Positions 39,825-49,921 are shown, counted from the first letter of the stretch. The stretch: DNA of 64,000 nucleotides from AP-15 sp963788085 (GCA_963788085.1 CAWBFS010000009.1:1-64000); one strand, 5' to 3'. Translations and numbers: made by a program. The notes: a model not told the origin generated them from the letters alone.

Positions 39825-40814
39825 CTATTGCGAGCTCGCCTTCTGCGCTTGAGGCGCCTCGGGGGTGTAGCCGAAGAACGCGATCGAGAGTTCGCGGGTC
39901 ACCGCCATCAGTTGCCGCTGGATCGAGTCCAGAAACTCGTGAAGCCCGCTGCGCAAGATCGCCGATATCTCGAACGTGCCCAGCACTGCCTGCAGCCGGT
40001 CGAGCTCCTCGGCCGCGTCGTTGCCGTGGCGCAGCCCATGGTGCGATTTGACCTCGCCGAGCAGCCGGCCAACCTCGCGCACGCAGTGATGGACGGAGCG
40101 CGGAAACGCGGTGTTCAGCATCATAAAGCCGGCCACTCGCCCCGGCGTCGTGCTGGCGGCATGCAATCTCCGGTAGGCGTGATATCCGGCTGCCGAGCGC
40201 AATAGCGCATTCCATTGGCTGACATCGACCGGCGAGCCGACATCGGAGGGGCTGGGGAGCAGAAGATGATATTTGATGTCGAGAAGGCGCGTCGTCTGGT
40301 CGGCCCGCTCGATGTACCGGCCGATCTGGTAGAAGTACCAGCCCTGGTCGCGGAAGAACGTCCCTTCGGTGATGCCGGTATGGGTCTGGCACGCTTCCTT
40401 TATCATCGCAAACAACGCCGCCAGATTGCCGGGTGCAAGATCTTCCGCACTCAACTCCGCCAGGCGATTGTAGAACACATTGAGCTGAACCCACATCTCG
40501 GTGGAGATCAACGGCCGCAATGTGCGAGCGTTCTCGCGCGCATAGCGGATTGTGCTGACGATCGAGGTCGGATTGTCGCCGTCGATGACATAAAAGTTCA
40601 CGACGCTGTGTGCAGCGGCCGCGTCGTGACTGGCGAAAAAACGCTCCTCATCCGAGTTCAGCTGAACGATCGACCGCCAGTTCTGGCCGCCGCGGCTGTC
40701 GCGCGAGAAGGTCTCGTTGACGTCGAGAATCCGTGCCAGGTTCTCGGCGCGCTCGACGTAACGCGCCAGCCAAAAGATGCAATCCGCGTAGCGGGCGAGA
40801 AGGACGTCAGGCAA
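39825..40814 (-). CDS. Alpha-E domain protein (DUF403)
   Basis: 329 residues, intact. Starts LLARYADCIFWLARYVERAENLARILDVNETF, the diagnostic alpha-E opening, with a second copy-like helix pair YFYQIGRYIERADQTTRLLDIKYHLLL, and FPRSVHHCVREVGRLLGEV. All-helical protein of unknown chemistry. It overlaps the circularly permuted ATP-grasp gene by eight bases and precedes the transglutaminase gene, a fixed trio in many bacteria. Confidence 0.92.
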   Translation of the reverse strand: MPDVLLARYADCIFWLARYVERAENLARILDVNETFSRDSRGGQNWRSIVQLNSDEERFFASHDAAAAHSVVNFYVIDGDNPTSIVSTIRYARENARTLRPLISTEMWVQLNVFYNRLAELSAEDLAPGNLAALFAMIKEACQTHTGITEGTFFRDQGWYFYQIGRYIERADQTTRLLDIKYHLLLPSPSDVGSPVDVSQWNALLRSAAGYHAYRRLHAASTTPGRVAGFMMLNTAFPRSVHHCVREVGRLLGEVKSHHGLRHGNDAAEELDRLQAVLGTFEISAILRSGLHEFLDSIQRQLMAVTRELSIAFFGYTPEAPQAQKASSQ

Positions 40815-42231
40815 CGACCCAAGTATCCTTGGAGCCGCCGCCTTGTGACGAATTTACCACCAGCGAGCCGCGGCGCAGCGCCACCCGGGTCAACCCGCCG
40901 GGCAAGATCCAAGTGCTCGATCCGGTGACCGCAAAGGGTCGCAGATCGACGTGCCGAGGCTCGACATGGCCGTCGACCAGGGTCGGCGCGACAGACAGCT
41001 TGATGCAGGGCTGGCTGATGTAATTTGCCGGGTCTGCAATGAGTTTCGCGCGGCATTCCTCGAGCTCTTCCCGGCTCGCCTTGGGACCGACTGTAATGCC
41101 GTAGCCGCCAGCCTCCCCGACCGGCTTCACCACCAGCCCGGCCAAATTATCGAGCGTGTAGCGAAGCGCCGCCGGTTCGCGGCAGATATGGGTCTCGACA
41201 TTCTGCAGTATTGGTTCCTGCGCGAGGTAATAGCGGATAATGCGCGGCATATAAGCGTAGACCGCCTTGTCGTCGGCGACGCCGGTGCCGACGGCGTTGG
41301 CGAGCGCAAGGTTTCCTGCCCGGTAGGCTCGCATCAGCCCCGGCACGCCAAGCATGCTTCCGGGCAGGAAGGCCTCGGGATCGAGAAAATCGTCGTCGAT
41401 CCGCCGGTAGATCACGTCGACCCGCGACAGGCCGCGGGTGGTTCGCATGAAGACGCGGTCGTCCTCGACCAAGAGGTCTCGCCCCTCGACCAATGGCACG
41501 CCCATCTCGCGCGCCAGGAAGACGTGTTCGAAATAGGCCGAATTGTAGGTTCCGGGAGACAACAGGACCACACGCGGATCGGCGATTCCGGCGGGCGCCA
41601 CCTCGTGCAATGCGGAGATCAATTTCGCGCCATAGTTCTCGATCGGCCGCAAGCCGATCTCGTCGAGCAGATCGGGAAAGGCGCGCAGCATCATATGCCG
41701 GTTTTCGACGACGTAGCTTACCCCGGAGGGCGTCCGCGCATTGTCCTCGAGGACGAGGAACGTGCCGTGCTCGTCCCGCACGATATCGGTGCCGCAAATG
41801 TTGACGTAGGTCTTGTGCGGCAGGTCGATGCCGCGCATCGCCGGGCGATAGTTGCGATTGCCGAGGATCAGATCCGACGGGACGATGCCGTCCCGCAGGA
41901 CGTGCTGCTTATGGTAGATGTCGTCGAGCAGCAGGTTGATCGCGGTAATCCGCTGCGTGATGCCGCTCTCGAGATGCTGCCATTCCTCGCCCGACAGGAT
42001 TCGCGGGATCACATCGAACGGCAGGATCCGGTCGATCGTCTTGGCTTCCGAATAAACCGTAAAGGTGATTCCGAGATTGTAGAGCTCGGCATTGGCATTG
42101 CCCGCGCGCTGCTTTAGCGCGGCAATCGACAAGCCGGAAAGGCGCTCCCTGACCACCCGACTCGCCGCACTCTGCAGCATCTCGCAATAGAAGCCTTGCG
42201 GATCGTAACCGTCGAGGACCGAGGGGTTCAT
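40807..42231 (-). CDS. Circularly permuted ATP-grasp protein
   Basis: 474 residues, intact. Opens MNPSVLDGYDPQGFYCEML and contains ITFTVYSEAKTIDRILPFDVIPRI, MRGIDLPHKTYVNICGTDIVRD, VLEDNARTPSGVSYVVENR, VVLLSPGTYNSAYFEHVFLAREMG, and LAGLVVKPVGEAGGYGITVG (ATP loop). The family is the DUF404/407 ligase fused to an ATP-grasp core and probably makes a peptide or amide bond. First gene of the trio. Upstream 144 bases contain no obvious promoter motif. Confidence 0.92.
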   Translation of the reverse strand: MNPSVLDGYDPQGFYCEMLQSAASRVVRERLSGLSIAALKQRAGNANAELYNLGITFTVYSEAKTIDRILPFDVIPRILSGEEWQHLESGITQRITAINLLLDDIYHKQHVLRDGIVPSDLILGNRNYRPAMRGIDLPHKTYVNICGTDIVRDEHGTFLVLEDNARTPSGVSYVVENRHMMLRAFPDLLDEIGLRPIENYGAKLISALHEVAPAGIADPRVVLLSPGTYNSAYFEHVFLAREMGVPLVEGRDLLVEDDRVFMRTTRGLSRVDVIYRRIDDDFLDPEAFLPGSMLGVPGLMRAYRAGNLALANAVGTGVADDKAVYAYMPRIIRYYLAQEPILQNVETHICREPAALRYTLDNLAGLVVKPVGEAGGYGITVGPKASREELEECRAKLIADPANYISQPCIKLSVAPTLVDGHVEPRHVDLRPFAVTGSSTWILPGGLTRVALRRGSLVVNSSQGGGSKDTWVVA

Positions 42232-42375
42232 CTGCCTGCTCGAAAGACCGGTCAGCAGACGGAAGGAAGCATTTTCCGCGCCAGCGCGTTAGTACCACGG
42301 ATGCCGGCAGTAGGGCCAGCCAAGTGCCCAATTTATGGGCTATCGCCGCAACTGCGACGATTTAAGGCAGGGCAG

Positions 42376-43548
42376 TCATGCAGCGAGCTCGAGGATTTCT
42401 TGCAGCTGCGCCGGCCCGGCGATGGGCCGGGGGTTGCGCGGGACCCAGGGTGTCTGCATCGCCCCCTCGGCGAGGCGCGCGAAGCTCTCCGGCCCGATCC
42501 GCACCGCGCCGAGGCTGCGCGGCATGCCGAGGCCGGCAATGAACACATCGAGCACATCGCCGGCATCCTCGCCGGGATGGCCCATCGCGGCGGCGACCAG
42601 CGCCTGGCGCTCGGCGTTGACCGGCTTGTTCCAGCGCATCACCGCCGGCAGCATGATGCACGAGGTGTGCCCGTGCGGGATGTCGAAGAGGGCGCCGAGC
42701 ACATAGCCGATGCCGTGGCTCGCCCCCATCGGAACGCCGCTGGCGAGCGGCCCCATCGACAGCCACGAACCGATCTGGCAATCGAGGCGGGCCTCGAGAT
42801 CGCTCGGATCAGACTTGACGCGGGGCAGACCGCGGGTGAGCAGCGCCAACCCGTGCAGGGCCTGAGCGTCGGCGAACGGGTTGGCCTCCCCGGAGCAGAT
42901 GCCCTCGACGCAATGGTCCACTGCGCGAATGCCGGTCGACAGCCACAGCCATTCGGGCGTGTGCACGGTGACGGCCGGATCGAGCATCACGGTGCGCGGG
43001 ATGATCTGGGGATGCCGAAACAGCTCCTTCACCCGCTGCCGCTCGTCGGTGACCCCGGCAATGGCGCTGAACTCGCCGGCCGACAATGTCGTCGGGACCG
43101 TGATCTGCCGCACCGCCGGCGCGTTGCAAGGCGGCGGCCCGAGGGCGCCATCCGGCCCCTCGACCGGGCGCAGGCTGTCGAGCGCCTCCGCGGTGCGGAT
43201 GTCGTTCGCCAGGCACAGCTGCACCGCCTTGGCACCGTCGGTAACCGAGCCGCCGCCGATCGTGGCGATCAAATCGGCATCGGCCTCGCGCGCCGCCGCG
43301 GCGGCCTCGATCACGGCGCCTCGCGGCGTGTGTGGCGGCATTCGGTCGAAAATACCGGCGAAGCGGTTGCCAAGCGTGCGGCGCACCTTGGCGATCTCGT
43401 CCGTCGTGCGGTTGAGCGTGCCGCTCACCATCAGAAACACGCGCTCGGCGTCGAGCCGCCGTACCTCCTCGGCGATCGCCTCGGCGGCGGGCTTGCCGAA
43501 CACCACCGCCTCCATCGCGCCAAAGGCGACGCGTCCCGAGTTCAGCAT
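42376..43548 (-). CDS. Maleylacetate reductase / iron-type alcohol dehydrogenase
   Basis: 390 residues, intact. NAD-binding Gly motif ATIGGGSVTDGAKAVQL, PTTLSAGEFSAIAGVTDE, metal-site residues in STGIRAVDHCVEGICSG and GASHGIGYVLGALFDIPHGHTSCIMLP. These match maleylacetate reductases (reducing maleylacetate to 3-oxoadipate in chlorocatechol and resorcinol breakdown) more than alcohol dehydrogenases, though the ring-cleavage partner is not here. Start 43548 lies 2 bases downstream of the M20 stop, so both are one operon. The 805-codon open frame that continues upstream to 44793 is antisense to nothing real; the M20 gene in another frame occupies that region. Confidence 0.85.
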   Translation of the reverse strand: MLNSGRVAFGAMEAVVFGKPAAEAIAEEVRRLDAERVFLMVSGTLNRTTDEIAKVRRTLGNRFAGIFDRMPPHTPRGAVIEAAAAAREADADLIATIGGGSVTDGAKAVQLCLANDIRTAEALDSLRPVEGPDGALGPPPCNAPAVRQITVPTTLSAGEFSAIAGVTDERQRVKELFRHPQIIPRTVMLDPAVTVHTPEWLWLSTGIRAVDHCVEGICSGEANPFADAQALHGLALLTRGLPRVKSDPSDLEARLDCQIGSWLSMGPLASGVPMGASHGIGYVLGALFDIPHGHTSCIMLPAVMRWNKPVNAERQALVAAAMGHPGEDAGDVLDVFIAGLGMPRSLGAVRIGPESFARLAEGAMQTPWVPRNPRPIAGPAQLQEILELAA

Positions 43549-43550
43549 GG

Positions 43551-44774
43551 TCAGCCGGTCCCGCCTTGCGCAAGAAAGCGGTGGGCGATCGAGGCGTGCA
43601 TCGCGATGCCGGCCGCCATGCAGTCCTCGTTCAACATCATGCGGTTGGAATGGCACGGCGCGACATGATCGTGCTCGCGATGGCCGTCCGGCATGACGCC
43701 GAGGAACATCAGGCAGCCGGGCATGCGCTGCAATACGTAGGAGAAATCTTCTGCCCCCATGATCGGCGCCGGCCGATCGATATAATTCTCCGGGCCAAGC
43801 AGCTCCGTGGCGACAGACCGGGCGAAATCGACAAAGGCGGGATCGTTGACCGTCACCGGATAGCCGCGTTTCACGGTGACGTCGGCTTCGCACAAATGAG
43901 CGGCGGCCACATTGGCCGCGACCCGCCGAAGACCCTCCTGCGCCTTCTCGCGTGCTCTCTCCGAGGTCGCGCGCAACGTGCCGACCATCTCGGCCTTCTC
44001 GGGTATGACGTTGTTCGTCGTGCCGGCGGTCACTTTGGCGCAAGTCAGCACGACCGGGTCGAACACGTCGATCCGGCGAGACACCATCGTCTGCAGCGCC
44101 AAGCCGATTTCGAAAGCGACCGGGATCGGATCGACAGCGTCTTGCGGCATCGAGGCGTGACCGCCGCGACCCTTCACGGTGATCGTCCAGTAATCGGCCG
44201 AAGCCATCATCGGGCCGGGCTTGCCGAGAATGGCGCCGGCCGGGACACCGGGCCAAATGTGCAAGGCGAAGGCCGCGTCCGGTTTGGGATCGGCGTCGAT
44301 CAGCCCGTCCTCGATCATCAGCCGAGCGCCGCCATGACCCTCCTCCCCCGGCTGGAACATGAATTTGACGGTGCCGGCCAGCTCGTCGCGGTGCCGATGC
44401 AGCACGTGCACCGCCTGGACCAGCATCGCCGTATGCGCGTCGTGGCCGCAGGCATGCATGCGCCCGGGTATTTTGCTGGCAAACTCCAGCCCGGTCTCCT
44501 CGGGCATCGGCAAGGCGTCCATGTCGCCGCGCAACAGGATCGTGCGGCCGGTCTGCGTCCCCGGTTTTCTGCCGGCCAGCGAGACCACGAGCCCCGAGGT
44601 CGACCATCCGCGGGCAATTTCCACATCGAGACCCTGCAATCCCTCGAGCACCGCCGCGGTCGTCAGCGGCAGGTCGAGCCCCAGCTCCGGTTCGGCGTGA
44701 ATGCGACGGCGCAGCGCCACGGCGGCCGGCAGCAACTCGCGCGCCTCGTCGAGAAAACGGTGCAATTCGGACAT
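43551..44774 (-). CDS. M20-family amidohydrolase (N-acyl amino acid / hippurate hydrolase type)
   Basis: 407 residues from MSELHRFLDEARELLPAAVA. Metal-site motifs: LRRRIHAEPELGLDLP, LLRGDMDALPMPEETG, RMHACGHDAHTAMLVQA, FMFQPGEEGHGGARLMI, and C-terminal IMGAEDFSYVLQRMPG. The dimerisation (lid) domain lies at about residues 185-295 with GHASMPQDAVDP. Family hydrolyses N-acyl amino acids or indole-3-acetyl conjugates. First gene of a two-gene operon with maleylacetate reductase; divergent from an amidase. Confidence 0.92.
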   Translation of the reverse strand: MSELHRFLDEARELLPAAVALRRRIHAEPELGLDLPLTTAAVLEGLQGLDVEIARGWSTSGLVVSLAGRKPGTQTGRTILLRGDMDALPMPEETGLEFASKIPGRMHACGHDAHTAMLVQAVHVLHRHRDELAGTVKFMFQPGEEGHGGARLMIEDGLIDADPKPDAAFALHIWPGVPAGAILGKPGPMMASADYWTITVKGRGGHASMPQDAVDPIPVAFEIGLALQTMVSRRIDVFDPVVLTCAKVTAGTTNNVIPEKAEMVGTLRATSERAREKAQEGLRRVAANVAAAHLCEADVTVKRGYPVTVNDPAFVDFARSVATELLGPENYIDRPAPIMGAEDFSYVLQRMPGCLMFLGVMPDGHREHDHVAPCHSNRMMLNEDCMAAGIAMHASIAHRFLAQGGTG

Positions 44775-44918
44775 GGTCGCCTTTTCTCCGCATCGGTGCT
44801 GCTGGCTCGAAGAGCAGCTTACGGCAGAACGTGCAATATTGCGACCACCGCGGCTTGACCTATGCCGATTGGCAGGCCTGGTGGTACGACGCCAACTGCA
44901 AGCGTGCAAGGGGTGCCC

Positions 44919-47241
44919 ATGTCCGACGACGAGCCATTCGCTCTCGAAGAGGTGACGATCGATCAGCTGCACGAGGCCATCAGAGCCGGCCGCACGACCT
45001 GCGTCGCGGTCGTACAGCATTATATCGACCGGGCGCGGGCGTATAACGGGGTCTGCAGCCGGCTCGTGACCGAAGACGGAGCTCCGGTACCGGAGGCTAC
45101 CGGGCGGCCGTGCGCGCGACGGCGCCGCTGCGCTTCCCGGCCGAGACTGTGAAGGCCTCGACGATTTTCCCCGATCTCGACAAGTACAAGGGCCCGCCGC
45201 TCGAATTCGGCCGCATGGAGCCGACGGCGTCCGATCCTTCGGTGCAGCAGCAATACGGAATGATCGCCGGCATTCCCAATGCCGGGCAGCTCAATGCGCT
45301 CGCCACCTCAACATCAGGGGCGAGCGGTCGGTGACCTGCCGCGGCGAGTTCGACCGGCACCCCTCCGAGGGACCGCTTGCCGCCCGGCGCGCCGCCGATC
45401 TGCGAGCAGTTCCGCCAATTGCCCGACGCTCTCGAACGCGCCGCCGAGCTCGATGCCGCCTACGGGCGCAACCCCGATCTCGACAAGATGCCGATGTACG
45501 GCGTCGTCTTCTCGTTCAAGGACCCGTTCGACACGAAGGACATGCGCACGACCGCCGGAGGCGATGCGGCCTACGACATCGATTTTCCGGCGCGCGACCA
45601 CGTCCTCGTCGAGCAATTGCGCAACAAGGGCGCGATCATCTTCGCGAAGGCGGTCTGCACCGAATACAACGGCCGCGCCGGCGATCCGGGCGGCCGGCAC
45701 AAGCCCGAAAAGGTGTTGCCGTCGGTGCTGGGCTATCAGCGCAGCAGCTGGGGCGGCAATCCCGCGAACCCCTACGACACGACGCGCGCCGCCTCATTGG
45801 GGTCGAGCTCGGGCTCGGGCGTCTCGGTCAGCGCCAATCTCGTCATGGTGAGCCTCGGCGAGGAGACCCGCGCCTCGACGCGCGGGCCCGGCCAACCACA
45901 ATGCCGTCGCGTTGATCCTGCCGCACAAGGCGATGCTCGAGCTTCAACGGCGGCGCGATCGGCGCCGACATCTATTGCGACCGCAGCGGCATCCTCGCGC
46001 GCACGATCGGCGACGCCGCCAAAGTGCTCGACGCATTGAAGGACCCCGCGAGGGGCTATTACGATCCGCGCGACCCTTACACGACGGTGCCGCGCTCCTC
46101 GGTCCTGACGACCCCCTATGCGAGCCATACCGAAGTCCGTCGGGCTCCCTCCGAGGCATGCGCATCGGGGTCATCCGCGAGTCGATGCTGGTCCGCCCCG
46201 GCGACAAGGCCGCCGAGCCGATCGCGACGGCCGCGGCGGCCGAGATCAAGGCGATCCTCGGCGAGAAGCTCGGCGCGACATTGGTCGAATCCTCGGACCT
46301 GCTGTGGGAGCGCGACCGCGACCTCGAGCAGATGAACCTCGATTTCCGGCAGGGCCTGGCGAGGCTCGTGCCGGTGTTCATGCCCGAACTGCTGTTCCGG
46401 CTCGGGCCCGATGGCCAGCCGCTCTTCAAGGAATTCGCCGCCGCCATCCGCCCGACCGAGTTCGCCCCCGGCAAAATTTTCGGCAACGGCACGATGGCGC
46501 CGATCGACTATTGCGTCGAGCTGGCCGAAGGGCGGATCGCGCCGCCCGCCAATCTCGACATCGCCACGATCCAGGAGCAGGAGCTGGCGATGTCTTTCCG
46601 CTTCCATGTCAACCAATACCTGTCGCGCCGCGCCGCCGACTGGCGCGAATGCGGGTTCACCGAGAGCCTCGCCGACTTCGCGGCACTCAATGCGCGCTCG
46701 AAATTCTGGGGCGACGACGGCCGCGCCGCCTTCAAGAACTGGGAAGAGGTCACCGACCCGCGCAACCCGCTGGGCGGGCGTCAGGGTGTCGACGAGCGCA
46801 TCATGCTGCGCGAACTGCTGCGCCGGCTCGACATGATGGTGATGCTCGAAAACCGCCTCGATGCGCTCGTGCGCCTGCACACGCCGTTGCCGCCGGCCAA
46901 GATCGGCGGCGCCAACGACCCGCTCGGGCGGCCGCAACAATCTGCGCCCGGAATCGTTCTACGGCCCCAACGCCGGCCTGACCGAAATCCTGATCCCGGC
47001 GGGTTACGTGACGACCGTCTACGACCCGGTCTTCGCGCTCAGCCCCGACGGCACGCGCTATGTTTCGGTCCCCTCCGATACCCAGACCACCCTGCCGCCC
47101 CCGGCCTGCCGTTCTCCCTGGTCTTCCGCGCCGAGCCCGGCAAGGAAGACGTCGTGTTGCGTATCGCCGCCGCCTACGAAGCCGCCTCGAAGCGCCGCAT
47201 CCCCCCACCCGCCTTCGGGTCCCCTGCCAAATTGCCGTTAA
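44919..47241 (+). CDS. Amidase signature-family enzyme (several frameshifts)
   Basis: About 770 codons over three frames with about six shifts (near 45105, 45310, 45890, 46130, 46930 and 47105). Start MSDDEPFALEEVTIDQL; the catalytic Lys is in YGVVFSFKDPFDTKDM, cis-Ser/Ser motif in RAASLGSSSGSGVSVSANL and SLGEETRASTRGPA. The distal half includes SLRGMRIGVIRESMLVRPGDKAAEP, PTEFAPGKIFGNGTMAPID, then ESFYGPNAGLTEILIPAGY and LPFSLVFRAEPGKEDVVLRIAAAYEAASKRR. The protein is long, as in amidases with an insert; the end near 47241 is where the repaired tail meets a stop. Divergent from the M20 gene. Confidence 0.8.
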
Positions 47242-47281
47242 GCGGTACCCCCGCAGATGCCCCCGCAAATTCTCGGGAGTG

Positions 47282-47321
47282 TCATTTCTACCTTGCACGC
47301 TCGGTAACATTTCTATCTTGC
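47282..47321. repeat. Two 15-base direct repeats, possible transposon-end remnant
   Basis: TCATTTCTACCTTGC (47282-47296) and ACATTTCTATCTTGC (47307-47321) match at 13 of 15 bases and lie just beyond the amidase. Short spaced repeats of this kind occur near the ends of some insertion sequences. They mark the left edge of the lower-GC islet with the unknown protein and resolvase remnant. No transposase is visible here. Confidence 0.4.
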
Positions 47322-47370
47322 GCCGACAAGGAATTGTCGCGGAACAGTGATCCTGGAAATTAACATTGCG

Positions 47371-48456
47371 TCAGGTTGGCAAGCGGGCGAGTAGCTGGGC
47401 AATGGCGGTGAGCGCTCCAGTCGCAATCAAGTGCCCCGTCGCGTGCTCCATTATGTGTTTCAGTGATTCCAAGCAGCGGCGCACGCGGCTTACGTCTGGC
47501 CCCGGCACAGCCGTAGCCGCCTGCAACTCCGCCAAAGCCTCACGGGTCTGTTCCTAAATCGCTACGGACAGCATTGATAACCCCCGATCAAGCTGCTCAA
47601 ATAGGTTTCGGACTTCCTCGGTGAGTTGTTCCGCCGTTATCGTCTGCGTTGCGTTAATGCTCGAATTTGTCGTGCCTTGTTGCACGTTAGAACCCGTCAT
47701 GCTATGGATGGTCGTGTAATAATTATGGGTTATCGCCGGAAATGCTGAGATAGATTTTGTCGGATTACTTTCTACTTCTTTAATTGCGTCGTGGCCTGCG
47801 GCACTCAGTCTTGCGGCATAGAAAACTCCAAAATTGGCATCGATTAACCCTCTACCTTTCAAATAATGAAAAGCGGCCTTTGCCTCGTCGACCGTCATTT
47901 GGAGGTCGCGGATTTGATCAAGCACCACGGGGCCGGATAAGCCTCGCGTTTCATGTTCGATTGCCTTTAAAAGCGAGAATGCGTTCCCCTGTACATCTGG
48001 ATCGTGCGAACCACTCATATTCCGTCCTCCTATGAAGCCGATCTCGATATCCCGAAGTGCGCCGTCGAGCCGCTGCTGAAATACTAGTTTGTACTTTCCA
48101 CGAAATCGTTGTGCTTCGGCGGGAAACCCGGCCGGCGGCACGGTGCCAAGCAACATTGTCGAGAAGTTATCGAGGCGGGGGCGCGCCGCCCCCACTAGCA
48201 CTGCGGGTGATAGGGCTGCGTTGCGATTAGCAAATTCACCAATCAACCTCATCGCTCGTTCGAGGATGTCCTTGTGTATCTGATCGAAGCGTCCAATCGC
48301 AGCACCGATTACACCCGTACTCGATCCGATCCCTCTCGCAGCGAACTCCGATTTGATCCTTGCTGCTTCGGCTCTTGCCTCCTGCTCACTGCTGTGAATC
48401 AGGGTGTCAAGATTGCGTTGGAAATCGAAAATTGTTGGTAGCTGGTACATGTGCAC
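47371..48456 (-). CDS. Protein of unknown function with an in-frame TAG after residue 300
   Basis: From MHMYQLPTIFDFQRNLDTLI to the TAG at 47556-47554 (300 residues), then the same frame stays open for 60 further codons with protein-like sequence EQTREALAELQAA ... DVSRVRRCLESLKHIM ... HLIATGALTAIAQLLARL before TGA. CAG (Gln) to TAG would explain the break. N-terminal helical domain; middle part with ITVDEAKAAFHYLKGRGLID-like winged-helix look; then MTGSNVQQGTTNSS, seen in some defence-associated proteins. Family not recognised. Its AT-rich codons differ from neighbours. Confidence 0.55.
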
Positions 48457-48504
48457 TCGATTGCCGTGCGCCGCGCAGTTGATCGCGGGACGAGGTCACC
48501 CACC

Positions 48505-48711
48505 CTATATCCGTGATAATCGCGGGAAAATTTCGCAAAATCGCGATCTCAAATATTGCGTGTCCGATCCGGAACCAATGCACGCGAACAACGCGGCGTC
48601 GAAGGCGCAGAAACCAAACTCGATACTCCGCGACTCTCTGAGTGCATAATTCAGTGCCGCCCGTTCCGCCTCATCGAAGTCTATCCATTTGCGCGCAGTC
48701 GCAGAGGTCAT
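48505..48711 (-). CDS. Possible small protein, unknown
   Basis: 68 codons from MTSATARKWIDFDEAERAA, followed by LNYALRESRSIEFGFCAFD. No family recognised, no ribosome site of note. Sits in the lower-GC islet between the unknown protein and the resolvase relic. Could be a truncated regulatory or methylation-type peptide, or noise. Confidence 0.25.
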   Translation of the reverse strand: MTSATARKWIDFDEAERAALNYALRESRSIEFGFCAFDAALFACIGSGSDTQYLRSRFCEIFPRLSRI

Positions 48712-48849
48712 CGGACAATCTTCCACTCCAAGCTGCATCCATCCCTCTTTTTTTACGCAATTTCAAGTATGACCCTCCCTCGGCGAGATTATGGTGCGCC
48801 CCTAAAATTCGCTCCCCGGCAGTCGATCTATGATCGAATACGAGTCGAT

Positions 48850-49106
48850 TGCGCGCAATTTCACCACACATATGAACCCGGTCCCGGCGCGTCGAGACAC
48901 GGCGTCCGCAGTTTTTGCAACAGTGCGAGGGTGTCCAGCATTTTGAGGAGTTGGCGGCGGTCGCTGTGCGTGCCGGTCACCTCCGCGCGGAAAATCTTCG
49001 TACAGCCCGCGCCGCGAGGCTGCTCAAGCTAGGCCTCGAGCGTCTGCCCGTAGGTGCTGGCGAGGGCATAGCCGAGAGGGCGGTATTGCAGGTGAGTTTC
49101 GGTCAT
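48850..49106 (-). pseudogene. Serine recombinase (resolvase) N-terminal remnant
   Basis: Reading from ATG at 49106: MTETHLQYRPLGYALASTYGQ, TLEA, TAG at about 49032, then LEQPRGAGCTKIFRAEVTGTHSDRRQLLKMLDTLA. This is the resolvase N-terminus (GYARVSTYGQTLEAQLEQLRAAGC in intact family members) with RV to LA, Gln to TAG and later loss of the catalytic core and DNA-binding part, after which the frame fades near 48850. The active-site Ser in RVS is changed to ALAS position. A decayed mobile-element gene. Confidence 0.75.
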
Positions 49107-49220
49107 AAGTTACGCGAAGCGTAACCCTTGATCGGGCAGGGGCAGGGGATTTTCCCATAATTCTTGAATTGTGCACAAAGACGGTTGGAGAACGCTATCT
49201 GAAATTGCCATACGCTTCAT

Positions 49221-49727
49221 CTATCCCTTTGACGAAGGGGTCTCGGCTTCGTAGTAGATCACATGGAAGTTTTCTTGATCTGATGGCGGCGTGAAATATC
49301 GCGTGATCTCATCGAACCGGTCTTCGCCGACAAAGCCGAAATAGAGGCCCTCCGGCTTGGTCTCATTGCGCAAGCGCAGTCGCGCTTTGCACGATTTATC
49401 GGACGCGACGATATAATGCAGCACATGGTCGGCACTGGCGCTTTCGAATATCGATCGAACCCAGGCACGGTCGCTCGGCGTGTTACCGGCGAAATCGAAC
49501 ACGATCGGCACACCCAACTGAAGCAGCCGGACAGCAAGGGGAGCTAAGGCGGCTTTCAGGCGCTTTGAATGACGCATATGGTCGGCCAGACTGTTGATCT
49601 CCGCATCGAGACGCGTCAGCCATTCGTCCTCGCCGAAGAGGACCGCGGCGTGACGCGCCGCCAGTTCGCGCGCCAACGTCGTCTTGCCCGACGCGGCTTT
49701 TCCGCAAATGAAGTGCAACGTAGCCAT
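49221..49727 (-). CDS. Small P-loop ATPase / kinase-like protein
   Basis: 168 residues, intact. MATLHFICGKAASGKTTLARELAARHAAV gives Walker A GKAASGKTT; LFGEDEWLTRLDAEI and VPIVFDFAGNTPSDRAWV give the kinase-like lid and Walker B regions. C-terminal YFTPPSDQENFHVIYYEAE. Resembles bacterial zeta-toxin/adenylate-kinase-like AAA proteins used in nucleotide or small-molecule phosphorylation. No antitoxin partner seen. Right flank of the islet. Confidence 0.8.
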   Translation of the reverse strand: MATLHFICGKAASGKTTLARELAARHAAVLFGEDEWLTRLDAEINSLADHMRHSKRLKAALAPLAVRLLQLGVPIVFDFAGNTPSDRAWVRSIFESASADHVLHYIVASDKSCKARLRLRNETKPEGLYFGFVGEDRFDEITRYFTPPSDQENFHVIYYEAETPSSKG

Positions 49728-49921
49728 CAGCCGAACCTACCATCCGTCGATCCGTTGAAAGAGTCCGCGCTCTGACGCGCAGGTGCACCAACTTCACGCC
49801 GGAGCCCGACCCGATTAATTGCAATTTCGGAGTGCGCGATCATCAAATTGCCAAATTGCTATCGTACTCTGCGGCGAGATGGCGGCCCGCGAAGGGCCGC
49901 TTTGCCACAGAGGAGATGGGC

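Noticed and set aside
39817..40494. N-terminal 226-codon extension of the transglutaminase frame
   Set aside because: Overlaps the alpha-E gene in another frame and has no domain; the family start MPVLTVKHLTTYRY is internal.
43549..44793. Upstream extension of the maleylacetate reductase ORF to 805 codons
   Set aside because: Arg/Gly-rich frame shadow of the M20 amidohydrolase; the real start at 43548 lies next to the M20 stop.
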